Part shown: positions 48,963-57,942 of the stretch, piece after piece
Layout: the number at the start of each line of letters is the position of its first letter
Numbering within the stretch: position 1 is the stretch's first letter
Origin: Peptoniphilus sp. GNH
GTDB taxonomy: Bacteria; Bacillota; Clostridia; Tissierellales; Peptoniphilaceae
Assembly: GCA_021307325.1 (NCBI GenBank)
Contig: CP089931.1
Span: 1,636,979 to 1,700,978, forward strand
Reading direction: 5' to 3'
Length of the DNA stretch: 64,000 nucleotides
The notes under the pieces: generated by a model
Told to the model about the DNA's origin: nothing
Databases searched by the model: none
Seen by the model: only the letters and a program-made list of their open reading frames with translations
Position numbers and translations under genes: made by a program

Positions 48963-50951
48963 TTAGTTAAGATTTATAATCAAATTGTAGAAATAGTGAA
49001 GAGCCTCCTCGGTGCTTAGATTCTTGTTAAAATCCGTAGCCCTATCTTCAAATATTTTGTAAGAATAGCTGAAGTAGACTTGAGTTATGTCATCTTTATC
49101 TAGATATTTAGAGTTTTTAAAGAGTTTTTTGTCAAAAATTTCTGGGCTCAACTCATTCGAATAATTGAAGAATGTTTCATTGGCTAAAATTTTTAGAGCC
49201 TCTTTGATTTTTAAACTTTCTCCCATTTCTTTATCTGAATAGCCATATTTCTCGCGGTAGTAGGACAAATCTCTGAAAGTAGACTCAGGATAAATGAGTT
49301 TAAATAGGTCTGAGCGACTTATTTCATCGGTTAGGACCTTTTTATTTATACCTATGGAGTAGTCCTTCAAAATAGAGATTTCATCTTTATATTTGGAATC
49401 ATCAATATTTTCATACTCAAATTCGGAAGTGAAGTTTTCGAAATATTTACTTCCATCAGATTTGAAAATTGGATTGAGATTTTCAAAAGAGTAGATTAGT
49501 CTAATTTTGTTTTGATCATAAATGTAGTAATTTTTAAAGCTGTTTTCTGAATATAGCTTTTGCTCCGCAGCTTTTATGTTGGCGCTTATTGTAGATGCTG
49601 GTGCTTGGATGTGCTTGTAATTTTTGTTGAAGTCTGTGACTTTTGCATTTTTTCTATCTATTGAAAGGCTGATAGACTTGTCAAATACAGGTCTGTTTTT
49701 TATATATAGATTAAAGGAAATGTCATAGGCATCTTTTCGGGAGTGGACAATTGCCCTATTTGGATTAAAATCGCAAGAGAGCTCGGGAGTCTTTTCTTTT
49801 ATAAATTTTTTGGCGATTTCGATAGCTTTTTCTTCAGATAAAACTTTTTTAGATGCTTGTTGAGAAGTATTTGGGTTTGAGAAAGCGACCAGATTTAAAT
49901 TTTCAGCATCAAGACTTAAGTAGGCATTATTTTTATCATAGGAAAAATTCCAAGTATAAGAGCCGTCAGCTTCTTTTATCAAACCCTTGCTAGAAGGGTT
50001 ATGTAAGTTAAATAGTTTTTCAGCCTTCTTGCTAGCTTCTTCAAAGCTTTTTAGTTTTGAGTAGGATTCAAGCTCGCGTTTTTCAAAAGGACTAAGACCA
50101 GAATCACGAGCCTCTTTAGCTTTTTCATCATTTGAGAAGTAAGAGTATTTTAGACTGGAATCTGGCAAGAAAAACTTTTTATTAATTGCATCTAAAAATA
50201 AGGCTTCATCTTCAATAGAAATTACATCTTCTAAGTTCACTTTTTTAGAAGAATAAAGTTCCTTATATCCTGCAAGCAGGGGCCTTTTTTCTTTAAAAAG
50301 CCTAATGGCTTCTTCACGAGATATCTTATTTTTTTCAGAAAAAGAAGAATCTGGATACTTTAGACTTTGACTCTCCCTTGAAAAAAATTTGAGGTCTAGA
50401 TTCTTATCAAAAGAAAGATTAAGAGTGTCGCCCAGGACATCAATACCGCCCACAGATCTTTGGTAGATAAGTTTATAAGCAAAGGGATCTTTATCAAGTC
50501 TTGCCTCTTTTAGAGTATAAGATGAGCCATCTGTTAAAAGTTTTTTGACCCACTTGTCTGCGAGCTTAATAAGACTTTCTTTGGAAACAAGCTTTATAGC
50601 TTGTTCTTCTTTTTCTTTTTTGTGAATATTTTCATTTATATTGGCATAGATAATGTTGCCCTTGCCGTCGGTGCGTATGTAAATATTGTCGTCTGTTTTA
50701 GTATTTGACCAGCTATATGACAGATTTAACTCATCGTTTTCTGAGAATGACGAGTAGTCAAAGCCGTCATAAGAATTGGAGATTGCAAAGAGGTTTTTGA
50801 GTCGAACAATATTTTTTTCGTTTAATCTTGCATCGTTTTTTGCGCTGGATGACTTAAGAGGGGACTCTTGCTTTTGAGAAGCTTGGACCTTGGTATATGT
50901 AAAAGATGAAAATAAGAGCAAGGCCGCAAGACTTATAGATAATTTCTTCAT
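48963..50951 (-). CDS. Large secreted protein with YcdB/YcdC-like repeats
   Basis: 662 residues with a signal peptide (about 1-24, ending VQAS). At least two similar regions carry the YcdB/YcdC pattern (SREEAIRLFKEKRPLL and LSEEKAIEIAKKFIKEKTP, each followed by beta-rich text of PepSY-like type, e.g. DISFNLYIKNRPVFDKSISLSID). PepSY domains often inhibit proteases or bind wall. The family match is by pattern and moderately sure. The start follows AAAGGAG. Confidence 0.7.
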   Translation of the reverse strand: MKKLSISLAALLLFSSFTYTKVQASQKQESPLKSSSAKNDARLNEKNIVRLKNLFAISNSYDGFDYSSFSENDELNLSYSWSNTKTDDNIYIRTDGKGNIIYANINENIHKKEKEEQAIKLVSKESLIKLADKWVKKLLTDGSSYTLKEARLDKDPFAYKLIYQRSVGGIDVLGDTLNLSFDKNLDLKFFSRESQSLKYPDSSFSEKNKISREEAIRLFKEKRPLLAGYKELYSSKKVNLEDVISIEDEALFLDAINKKFFLPDSSLKYSYFSNDEKAKEARDSGLSPFEKRELESYSKLKSFEEASKKAEKLFNLHNPSSKGLIKEADGSYTWNFSYDKNNAYLSLDAENLNLVAFSNPNTSQQASKKVLSEEKAIEIAKKFIKEKTPELSCDFNPNRAIVHSRKDAYDISFNLYIKNRPVFDKSISLSIDRKNAKVTDFNKNYKHIQAPASTISANIKAAEQKLYSENSFKNYYIYDQNKIRLIYSFENLNPIFKSDGSKYFENFTSEFEYENIDDSKYKDEISILKDYSIGINKKVLTDEISRSDLFKLIYPESTFRDLSYYREKYGYSDKEMGESLKIKEALKILANETFFNYSNELSPEIFDKKLFKNSKYLDKDDITQVYFSYSYKIFEDRATDFNKNLSTEEALHYFYNLIINLN

Positions 50952-51118
50952 ATTTTTACTCCTTTCTTTTAATAACTTTATAATAGCACAGCCATTTCAT
51001 GAAATCGTTACAAAAGGCTTACATAAGCAAAATTTTAATGAATTTTTATTAAATCAAGGACTGGGGCTTTTTCAAATAGAGATATTATTAAATATTAATT
51101 AGCATGAAACTTTGCTTA

Positions 51119-51127
51119 TGCTATAAT
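51119..51127 (+). promoter_or_regulatory. Extended -10 promoter of the ABC-F gene
   Basis: TGCTATAAT is an extended -10 with a perfect hexamer, 29 bases before the start; TTAGCA at 51099 may serve as weak -35. Confidence 0.55.
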
Positions 51128-51155
51128 CATTATGATTAATAAAAAGGAGAATAAA

Positions 51156-52745
51156 ATGATAAGTGTAAATGATTTGAGTGTGATTTTCCCTGACAAGGTG
51201 CTTTTTGACGATGTCAATCTCCAATTCACACCTGGCAATTGCTATGGAATTATAGGTGCTAATGGGGCGGGAAAGTCAACTTTTTTAAAAATTTTATCCA
51301 AGGAAAAGGAACCGTCTACTGGAAGCATTTCGATTTCTAAAAACTCTAGAATGTCAAAGCTAGCCCAAGACCACTATGCCTATGACAAGTATCCAGTGCT
51401 AGATACTGTTATCATGGGAAACAAGAGGTTATATGACTTGGGAAAGGAAAAAGATGCTATCTACATGAAGGAAGATTTTAATGATGAAGATGGCATGAGG
51501 GCAGCGGAGCTAGAGGCGGAGTTTGCTGAGCTTGGAGGCTGGGAAGCTGAATCAGAAGCATCATCTCTACTTCAAGGACTTGGAATCCCGACAGAAGTCC
51601 ACTATGATTTGACTGGTAGCCTTACAGAAGCAGACAAGGTAAAGGTCTTGCTTGCTCAGGCTCTTTTTGGAAGTCCTGATATCCTCTTGCTAGATGAACC
51701 GACAAATGGTTTGGATGTACGAGCTGTCAGATGGCTTGAGAATTTTCTCCTGGATTTTGAAGCTATAACGATAATAGTAAGCCATGATAGGTATTTTTTA
51801 AATGAGGTCTGCACTCATATGGTGGACATAGATTTTGGCAAGATCAATATGTTTGTGGGCAACTATGATTTTTGGTATGAGTCATCTCAACTCGCCCTGC
51901 AAATGGCAAAAGACCAAAACAAGAAAAAAGAAGAAAAAATCAAAGAACTACAAGCCTTTATTGCTAAGTTTTCAGCCAATAAATCCAAGTCCAGACAGGC
52001 TACTTCAAGAAAAAAACTTCTAGACAAGATAACCCTTGATGATATAAAGCCATCATCTAGGAGATACCCCTTTGTTGGATTTGCTCTTTCTAGAGAACCG
52101 GGCAATGAAATTTTATCTGTTGAAGACCTTTCCTATGAAAAGGATGGAAAGAAGATTTTAGACAAGATGTCTTTTAGGGTCAACAAGAATGACAAAATTG
52201 CCTTTATAGGAAACGAAATAGCAATCACAGACTTATTTGAAATTTTAGTCGGAAATATAGAAGACTATGACGGTAGTTTCAAGTGGGGTCAGACAATAAC
52301 AAAGGACTATTTTCCCAAGGACAACAACAAATTTTTTGATAAAAAGGACATCAACCTCATTGATTGGCTAAGACAATACTCGACCGAACAAAGCGAAATC
52401 TTCATAAGAGGATTTTTGGGCAAAATGCTCTTTTCAGGAGATGAAACTGGCAAAGATGCAAGCGTGCTTTCAGGAGGAGAAAGAGTCAGGATGATGTTTT
52501 CAAAAATGATGATAGAACCCACTAATCTATTAATTTTTGATCAACCAACCAACCACTTGGACTTGGAATCTATCACAGCAGTAAACAATGGACTCATATC
52601 TTACAAGGGCAACATACTCTTCACATCGCAAGACCACCAATTTATAGCCACTGTTGCCAATAGAATAATTGAAATAAAAGATGATGGCAGCTTTGTTGAC
52701 TATCTTGGAAGCTATGACGACTATGTTGAAAAATATTTGGGATGA
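51156..52745 (+). CDS. ABC-F family ATPase (YkpA-like), one composite ATP site degenerate
   Basis: 529 residues, two ATP-binding domains and no membrane part. NBD1 has an intact Walker A GANGAGKS (34-41) and Walker B LLLDEPTNGLD, but its signature reads SLTEADKVK instead of LSGGxxxR. NBD2 has a normal signature (LSGGERVRMM), but its Walker A reads GNEIAITD without Lys-Thr/Ser, and Walker B reads IFDQPTNHLD with Gln for the catalytic Glu. ABC-F proteins act on ribosomes in the cytoplasm. Start 51156 follows AAAGGAG; 51132 lacks a site. Confidence 0.93.
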   Translation: MISVNDLSVIFPDKVLFDDVNLQFTPGNCYGIIGANGAGKSTFLKILSKEKEPSTGSISISKNSRMSKLAQDHYAYDKYPVLDTVIMGNKRLYDLGKEKDAIYMKEDFNDEDGMRAAELEAEFAELGGWEAESEASSLLQGLGIPTEVHYDLTGSLTEADKVKVLLAQALFGSPDILLLDEPTNGLDVRAVRWLENFLLDFEAITIIVSHDRYFLNEVCTHMVDIDFGKINMFVGNYDFWYESSQLALQMAKDQNKKKEEKIKELQAFIAKFSANKSKSRQATSRKKLLDKITLDDIKPSSRRYPFVGFALSREPGNEILSVEDLSYEKDGKKILDKMSFRVNKNDKIAFIGNEIAITDLFEILVGNIEDYDGSFKWGQTITKDYFPKDNNKFFDKKDINLIDWLRQYSTEQSEIFIRGFLGKMLFSGDETGKDASVLSGGERVRMMFSKMMIEPTNLLIFDQPTNHLDLESITAVNNGLISYKGNILFTSQDHQFIATVANRIIEIKDDGSFVDYLGSYDDYVEKYLG

Positions 52746-52786
52746 CATAAACATAGTTATAAAAATTTTAAAAAAATTCTTATATA

Positions 52787-52820
52787 CAGAAGAGCTTTAA
52801 AAAACAAGAAAGCTCTTCTG
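52787..52820 (+). terminator. Strong hairpin downstream of the ABC-F gene (no T tract)
   Basis: CAGAAGAGCTTT (52787-52798) and AAAGCTCTTCTG (52809-52820) pair perfectly over ten bases. The following sequence ATAAGACATTTT is not a good T tract, so it may terminate poorly or protect the 3' end. Confidence 0.55.
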
Positions 52821-52906
52821 ATAAGACATTTTAAGCGGCAAAGAATGTTTTATAGAAGAAAAATAGATAAAAATATAACATTACTACTTAAATTTAAATA
52901 ATTATC

Positions 52907-52915
52907 TGATATAAT
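52907..52915 (+). promoter_or_regulatory. Extended -10 promoter of the bcd operon
   Basis: TGATATAAT is an extended -10 with a perfect hexamer, about 157 bases before the bcd start. Confidence 0.55.
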
Positions 52916-52920
52916 ATAAG

Positions 52921-53060
52921 AGGTGAGTGCATAGAAAAAATTCTTACCTTGTTTTATGTTGCCATTTTTATGCAAAGGGCAAGATAAAATATGGCTTTGG
53001 ATTTATTCTTTGCGGTAAATGAAGGCGAAGGGTTCGTCCTCATAAGTATATTATTTTGAA
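52921..53060 (+). ncRNA. Candidate structured 5' leader of bcd
   Basis: Three hairpins can form: AGGTGAG (52921-52927) with CTTACCT (52943-52949), TTGCC (52959-52963) with GGCAA (52978-52982), and GGCGAA (53024-53029) with TTCGTCC (53033-53039, one bulge). No riboswitch consensus is recognised. It could regulate the operon or be ordinary untranslated RNA. Confidence 0.3.
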
Positions 53061-53071
53061 AGGTGGAAATT

Positions 53072-54211
53072 ATGGATTTTAAATTAAGTGAAGAACAATT
53101 AGAAATGCAAGCTATGTTTAGAGAATTTGCAGAAAATGAAGTTGCTCCTATAGCAATTGAAGTTGATGAAAACCACAGATTCCCAGAAGAAAATGTAGCA
53201 AAAATGCAAGAATTGGGATTTTTCGGCTTGCCATTTTCAGAAGAAGATGGAGGAACAGGTCTGGATACACTTACATACGTGTTGGCAGTTGAAGAATTGT
53301 CAAAAGTATGCGCTACCACAGGCGTAATTCTTTCAGCACATGTTTCTCTAGGTGCAGGAGCAATTGAAAAATGGGGTTCAAAAGAACAAAAAGAAAAATA
53401 TTTAGTACCTCTTGCATCAGGACAAAAACTTGGAGCCTTTGCTTTAACTGAACCAAACGCAGGAACTGACGCAGCAGGACAAAGAACAACAGCAGTTTTG
53501 GACGGAGATCATTACGTTCTAAACGGTTCAAAGATATTTATAACAAACGGAAAGTATGCAGACACTTATGTAGTATTTGCAATGACTGATAAGAGCCAAG
53601 GTACAAAGGGTATTTCAGCATTTATAGTAGAAAAAGGAATGCCAGGATTTGAATTTGGTTCAAAAGAAAAGAAGATGGGAATCAGAGGTTCATCAACTTA
53701 CGAACTAGTATTCTCAAACTGCAAGGTACCAAAGGAAAATCTTCTTGGAAAAGAAGGCGAAGGATTCAAAATCGCTATGAATACTCTTGATGGCGGTAGA
53801 ATAGGAATCGCAGCTCAAGCTCTTGGAATTGCTGAAGGCGCTCTTGCAAAAGCAATTAAATATGTAAAAGAAAGAGAACAATTTGGAAGACCAATAGCAA
53901 AATTCCAAAACACTCAATTCAAACTAGCAGACATGGCTGCAGAAATCGAAGCAGCAAGACACCTTGTTTACAAGGCTGCAGTTAAGAAAGACAATGGAGA
54001 AAGATACACAGTAGATGCTGCAACAGCAAAACTATTTGCAGCAAAAACAGCTATGTATGTAACAACAGAAGCCGTTCAACTATTCGGTGGATATGGATAC
54101 AGCCAAGAATACGAAGTAGAAAGAATGATGAGAGATGCCAAGATAACTCAAATTTATGAAGGAACTTCAGAAGTTATGAGAATGGTAATCTCCGGAGCTC
54201 TTTTAAACTAA
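53072..54211 (+). CDS. bcd: Acyl-CoA (butyryl-CoA) dehydrogenase
   Basis: 379 residues, usual length. It has GAFALTEPNAGTDAAGQ, SKIFITNGKYADTYVVFA, GIRGSSTYELVFSNCKVPKENLLG, QLFGGYGYSQEYEVERMMRDAKI and the catalytic Glu363 in IYEGTSEV. It reduces crotonyl-CoA to butyryl-CoA with an Etf, possibly coupled to ferredoxin reduction. Genes for EtfB-EtfA follow directly. The start follows AGGTGG. Substrate length is inferred. Confidence 0.94.
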   Translation: MDFKLSEEQLEMQAMFREFAENEVAPIAIEVDENHRFPEENVAKMQELGFFGLPFSEEDGGTGLDTLTYVLAVEELSKVCATTGVILSAHVSLGAGAIEKWGSKEQKEKYLVPLASGQKLGAFALTEPNAGTDAAGQRTTAVLDGDHYVLNGSKIFITNGKYADTYVVFAMTDKSQGTKGISAFIVEKGMPGFEFGSKEKKMGIRGSSTYELVFSNCKVPKENLLGKEGEGFKIAMNTLDGGRIGIAAQALGIAEGALAKAIKYVKEREQFGRPIAKFQNTQFKLADMAAEIEAARHLVYKAAVKKDNGERYTVDAATAKLFAAKTAMYVTTEAVQLFGGYGYSQEYEVERMMRDAKITQIYEGTSEVMRMVISGALLN

Positions 54212-54226
54212 GAAAGATCAAATAAC

Positions 54227-54258
54227 CAAAAGAGGTAGGATCCTACCTCTTTTGTTTT
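54227..54258 (+). terminator. 28-base perfect palindrome between bcd and etfB
   Basis: The halves CAAAAGAGGTAGGA (54227-54240) and its exact complement (54241-54254) abut with no loop. TTTT follows partly. It may act as terminator or partial terminator lowering etf expression. Confidence 0.7.
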
Positions 54259-54282
54259 GAAAATATAAAAAAGGAGATATCT

Positions 54283-55086
54283 ATGAACATATTAGTATGC
54301 GTTAAACAGGTTCCAGATACAAGTGAAATCAAAATAGACCCTGTTAAAAACACACTTATCCGTGATGGCGTACAAAGTATTTTGAACCCATTTGATGGAT
54401 ATGCTTTAGAAGCAGCTTTGCTATTAAAGGATAAAGACCCCGAAGTAAAGGTTACAGTAGTTTCAATGGGACCACCTCAAGCAGAACCAATGCTTAAGGA
54501 TTGTATAGCTGTTGGAGCTGATAGTGCTTACTTGGTATCAGATGCTAAGTTTGGCGGATCAGATACTTTAGCAACAAGCTACATTTTGACTAATGCAATC
54601 AAAAAACTAGAAGAAGAAAAGGGCAAATTTGACCTTATACTTTGCGGAAAGCAAGCCATAGATGGAGATACTGCACAAGTAGGTCCTGAAATAGCTGAAC
54701 AATTGGATGTACCACAAGTTACTTATGCCGTAGAACTTGAAATTGCAGACGAAAAGCATGCACATGTTACAAGAGAACTTGATTTCGGAAACCAAGTTAT
54801 AGAAGCTCAAATGCCATGTCTTGTTACATTTACAAAAGCTCATGAGCTTAGATATCCTTCAATCAAGAATAAATTGAAGGCTAAAAAGGCAGAAATAGGT
54901 CGTTTAACAGTAGAATCATTCCCTGAAATTGACCTTACAAAGATTGGTCTAAAAGGTTCTCCTACACGCGTTAAGAAAACATTCACACCGTCACAAACTA
55001 AAGAGGGCGTCATAATCCAAGAAAAGGATCCTGCAGTAGCAGTTCAAAGACTTATCGAAGCTCTTGAAGACGCTAAGTTATTATAG
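54283..55086 (+). CDS. etfB: Electron transfer flavoprotein beta subunit (bcd-linked)
   Basis: 267 residues with VCVKQVPDTSEIKIDP, VVSMGPPQAEPMLKDCIAVGADSAYL and ILCGKQAIDGDTAQVGPEIAEQL. This last form resembles Etf beta of butyryl-CoA dehydrogenase complexes, including bifurcating ones; bifurcation is not shown by sequence alone. It precedes etfA by 11 bases with GGAGG between. Confidence 0.95.
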   Translation: MNILVCVKQVPDTSEIKIDPVKNTLIRDGVQSILNPFDGYALEAALLLKDKDPEVKVTVVSMGPPQAEPMLKDCIAVGADSAYLVSDAKFGGSDTLATSYILTNAIKKLEEEKGKFDLILCGKQAIDGDTAQVGPEIAEQLDVPQVTYAVELEIADEKHAHVTRELDFGNQVIEAQMPCLVTFTKAHELRYPSIKNKLKAKKAEIGRLTVESFPEIDLTKIGLKGSPTRVKKTFTPSQTKEGVIIQEKDPAVAVQRLIEALEDAKLL

Positions 55087-55097
55087 GAGGCCATACG

Positions 55098-56105
55098 ATG
55101 TTTGAAAATTATAAAAATTTTTGGGTAATAGTAGAAGTTGATGAAAATGGCAAGGCTAAGAATGTAGGCCTTGAACTGTTGACACCGGCAAAAGAAATGG
55201 CAAGCCAATCAGGAGAAGATGTTGTTGCAGTAATAATTGGCGGAAAAGTTGACCAAGCTGTAGAACAAGCTAAGCAATTTGGAGCAGATAAGATAATTAC
55301 TGTTTCAGGCCCAGTATATGAAGAATACAATACTGAAGTTTATGCAAATGCAATTGCAAAACTTGTTGAAGAATATCAACCAAATGCAATGCTAATAGGA
55401 GCAACTAACCAAGGTAGAGATTTGGGACCTAGAGTTTCTTCAAGACTTCACACAGGTTTAACAGCAGATTGTACTCATCTTGATTATGATGCTGAAAAGA
55501 GAGAAGTGCTTTGGACTCGTCCAGCATTTGGCGGTAACTTAATGGCTACAATTATTTGCCCTGACCACAGACCACAAATAGGAACTGTAAGACCAGGTGT
55601 ATTTAGAAAAGTTGAAGTTGAAGCTAAAGATGTGCCAGTAGAAGTTAAGACAATAGATTATCCACAAGAAAAGATTCGTACCAAAGTTATAAAGACTATA
55701 ATTCCTGAAGGAGAAAAGATTATAGACCTTGAAGGAGCTGAAGTTATAGTATCAGGTGGTCGTGGATTAGGAGAAGAAAGCAATCTTAAACTTGTAGAAG
55801 ATCTTGCTAATGTATTTAATGCACCAGTAGGATCATCAAGAGCCATAGTAGATGCAGGCTGGATTTCTCACCAACATCAAGTTGGTCAATCAGGAAAGAC
55901 AGTAGGACCAAAGCTTTATATAGCAATTGGTATATCTGGAGCCATCCAACATATAGCAGGTATGTCAGGCTCGGGTACAATAATAGCTGTAAACCAAGAC
56001 CCAGAAGCTCCTATCTTTGGAGTTGCCGATTATGGTCTTGTTGGCGATCTTTTCCAAATAGTTCCTATTTTAACTGAAGAACTAAAGAAGAGAAAAGAAT
56101 CTTAA
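55098..56105 (+). CDS. etfA: Electron transfer flavoprotein alpha subunit (bcd-linked)
   Basis: 335 residues. The FAD domain has GISGAIQHIAGMSGSGTIIAVNQDPEAPIFGVADYGLVGDLFQI. There is no N-terminal ferredoxin domain, unlike the LctC subunit of some bifurcating lactate dehydrogenases. It lies between etfB and a lactate/glycolate-type flavin dehydrogenase, so the Etf may serve both Bcd and that enzyme. Confidence 0.95.
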   Translation: MFENYKNFWVIVEVDENGKAKNVGLELLTPAKEMASQSGEDVVAVIIGGKVDQAVEQAKQFGADKIITVSGPVYEEYNTEVYANAIAKLVEEYQPNAMLIGATNQGRDLGPRVSSRLHTGLTADCTHLDYDAEKREVLWTRPAFGGNLMATIICPDHRPQIGTVRPGVFRKVEVEAKDVPVEVKTIDYPQEKIRTKVIKTIIPEGEKIIDLEGAEVIVSGGRGLGEESNLKLVEDLANVFNAPVGSSRAIVDAGWISHQHQVGQSGKTVGPKLYIAIGISGAIQHIAGMSGSGTIIAVNQDPEAPIFGVADYGLVGDLFQIVPILTEELKKRKES

Positions 56106-56127
56106 AATATTTACTTAAGGAGAATAT

Positions 56128-57537
56128 ATGGAATTTAATAAAATAACGCCTGAAATAATTGAACAAATAAAATCAGCCGTAAAAGGCAAAGTTTACACTG
56201 GGGACCAAATCAATGAAGACTATTTCCATGATGAGATGCCTATATATGGTTCAGGAAAACCAGATGTACTTGTAGAAGTTAGAAGCACTCAAGAAGTTGC
56301 TAACGTAGTGAAAATTTGCTATGACAATACAATACCTGTAGTAGCACGTGGTGCTGGTTCAGGTCTTGTTGGAGCGGGTGTATCTTTTGCTGGCGGAGTA
56401 ATGATTGATATGCAAACTTTCAATAAGATTTTGGATTATGATGAGGACAACTTCATCGTAACAGTTGAACCAGGTGTTCTTTTAAACGATTTGGCAGAAG
56501 CTGTAGCGGAAAAAGGATATCTATATCCACCAGATCCAGGCGAAAGATATGCAACTGTTGGTGGAAATGTATCTACAAACGCAGGTGGTATGCGTGCTGT
56601 TAAGTACGGTACAACAAGAGATTATGTAGCTAAGATGGAAGTTGTACTTCCAACAGGTGAAATAACTGAATTTGGTGCAAATGTAACTAAGACTTCAACA
56701 GGATATTCTCTAATCAATTTGATCATCGGTTCTGAAGGTACTTTGGCTATAATAACAAAACTGTATTTGAGATTTTTAGCTGCTCCAACATCTGACATAT
56801 CACTAATAGTTCCATATGAAAAGTTGGCTGATTGTATTTCAACAGTGCCGGTTTTAAAGAGAAATCACTTAGATCCTCAATCAATTGAATTTATGGAAAG
56901 AGAAATCGTAGAATCTTCTGAAAGATACATCGGAAAGAAAAACTTCCCAACTTCTATTGACGGAGTGGAAGCAGGCGCTTATCTTTTGATAAGATTTGAT
57001 GGCAATGATGAAGAAGCTCTACTTGAAACAGTAGAAAAGGCTGCTGAATTAGTGCTTGAAGAAGGAGCTCTTGATGTATTTATAGCAGATACACCAGATA
57101 AGAAAAAGGCAGCATGGTCTGCAAGAGGAGCTTTCCTTGAAGCTATAGAAGCTGAATCAAAACTTCTAGATGAATGTGACGTAGTTGTTCCAGTAAGTGA
57201 AATTGCACATTATCTTGAATATGTTAACGAAGAAGCTAAAAATTATGATTTCCAAGTTAAATCTTTTGGTCACGCAGGTGATGGAAATCTTCACATCTAC
57301 ACTGTATCAAATGATATGGAAAAAGAAGAATTCTTAAAGCAAGTTGACAAGTTTATGGAAGTCATCTATAAGAAGGCTTATGAAGTAGGCGGACAACTTT
57401 CTGGAGAACACGGCGTTGGACACGGAAAGACTAAATTCCTAGCTGAATACGAAGGATCAACAAAGATTAACCTAATGAAGGGCATAAAGCAAGTATTTGA
57501 CCCTAAGGGAATCTTGAATCCCGGCAAGGTAATCTAA
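56128..57537 (+). CDS. glcD: FAD-linked 2-hydroxyacid (lactate/glycolate) dehydrogenase, GlcD/LctD type
   Basis: 469 residues. The FAD domain is VVARGAGSGLVGAGVSFAGGVMIDMQ, GERYATVGGNVSTNAGGMRAVKYGT; the C-terminal region has FGHAGDGNLHIYTV and GGQLSGEHGVGHGKTKFL. It oxidises a 2-hydroxyacid such as D-lactate or glycolate; alongside EtfBA it resembles the LctBCD arrangement. It is followed by a hairpin and LrgAB. Substrate is inferred. Confidence 0.92.
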   Translation: MEFNKITPEIIEQIKSAVKGKVYTGDQINEDYFHDEMPIYGSGKPDVLVEVRSTQEVANVVKICYDNTIPVVARGAGSGLVGAGVSFAGGVMIDMQTFNKILDYDEDNFIVTVEPGVLLNDLAEAVAEKGYLYPPDPGERYATVGGNVSTNAGGMRAVKYGTTRDYVAKMEVVLPTGEITEFGANVTKTSTGYSLINLIIGSEGTLAIITKLYLRFLAAPTSDISLIVPYEKLADCISTVPVLKRNHLDPQSIEFMEREIVESSERYIGKKNFPTSIDGVEAGAYLLIRFDGNDEEALLETVEKAAELVLEEGALDVFIADTPDKKKAAWSARGAFLEAIEAESKLLDECDVVVPVSEIAHYLEYVNEEAKNYDFQVKSFGHAGDGNLHIYTVSNDMEKEEFLKQVDKFMEVIYKKAYEVGGQLSGEHGVGHGKTKFLAEYEGSTKINLMKGIKQVFDPKGILNPGKVI

Positions 57538-57547
57538 CATTAAATTA

Positions 57548-57577
57548 TTAGGGCGGGTTTACCGCCCTTTATTTTTT
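57548..57577 (+). terminator. Terminator/attenuator after glcD
   Basis: GGGCGG and CCGCCC pair over GTTTA (57550-57567) and are followed by TTTATTTTTT. It separates glcD and lrgA by only 55 bases. Confidence 0.85.
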
Positions 57578-57591
57578 ATAAAGGAGCTATT

Positions 57592-57942
57592 ATGAAACAT
57601 TTAAAAGGATTTGGAATCTTATTTTTGTGTCTGATGCTTGGAAGAATCTGTAGGAGCCTTATAAATTTCCCTATACCAGAAGTTGTCTATGGTATGGTAT
57701 TTTTATTAATATTTTTAGTATTAAAGGTGTTCAAGCTAGAATCTGTTGAAGACACATCAAAGGCAGTATTGGGAAATCTCGCATTTTTGTTTGTGCCACT
57801 ATCAGTATCTCTTATGGATCAAGTTGAGCTACTAGGCTCACACATTGTTACAATACTTATAACACTTATTGTATCTAATATCGCAACAATGGCTGTCACA
57901 GCCAAGGTAATATCTTTTATTCAAAAAAGGAGGATAAAATAA
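57592..57942 (+). CDS. lrgA: LrgA/CidA-family membrane protein
   Basis: 116 residues with four membrane helices and PIPEVVYGMVFLLIFLVLKVFKLESVEDTSKAVLGNLAFLFVPLSVSLMDQ, the LrgA pattern. Known roles are holin-like control of lysis and, for relatives such as YsbAB/PftAB, pyruvate transport. Beside glcD a lactate, glycolate or pyruvate transport role is attractive. It overlaps lrgB by one base. Confidence 0.9.
   Translation: MKHLKGFGILFLCLMLGRICRSLINFPIPEVVYGMVFLLIFLVLKVFKLESVEDTSKAVLGNLAFLFVPLSVSLMDQVELLGSHIVTILITLIVSNIATMAVTAKVISFIQKRRIK

Larger units (their letters stand above)
52746..53071 (+). other. Intergenic stretch between abc-F and bcd
   Basis: It holds a 12-pair hairpin (52787-52820), an AT-rich region, the bcd promoter and a leader of about 150 bases; each is listed separately. 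I see no gene. Confidence 0.6.
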
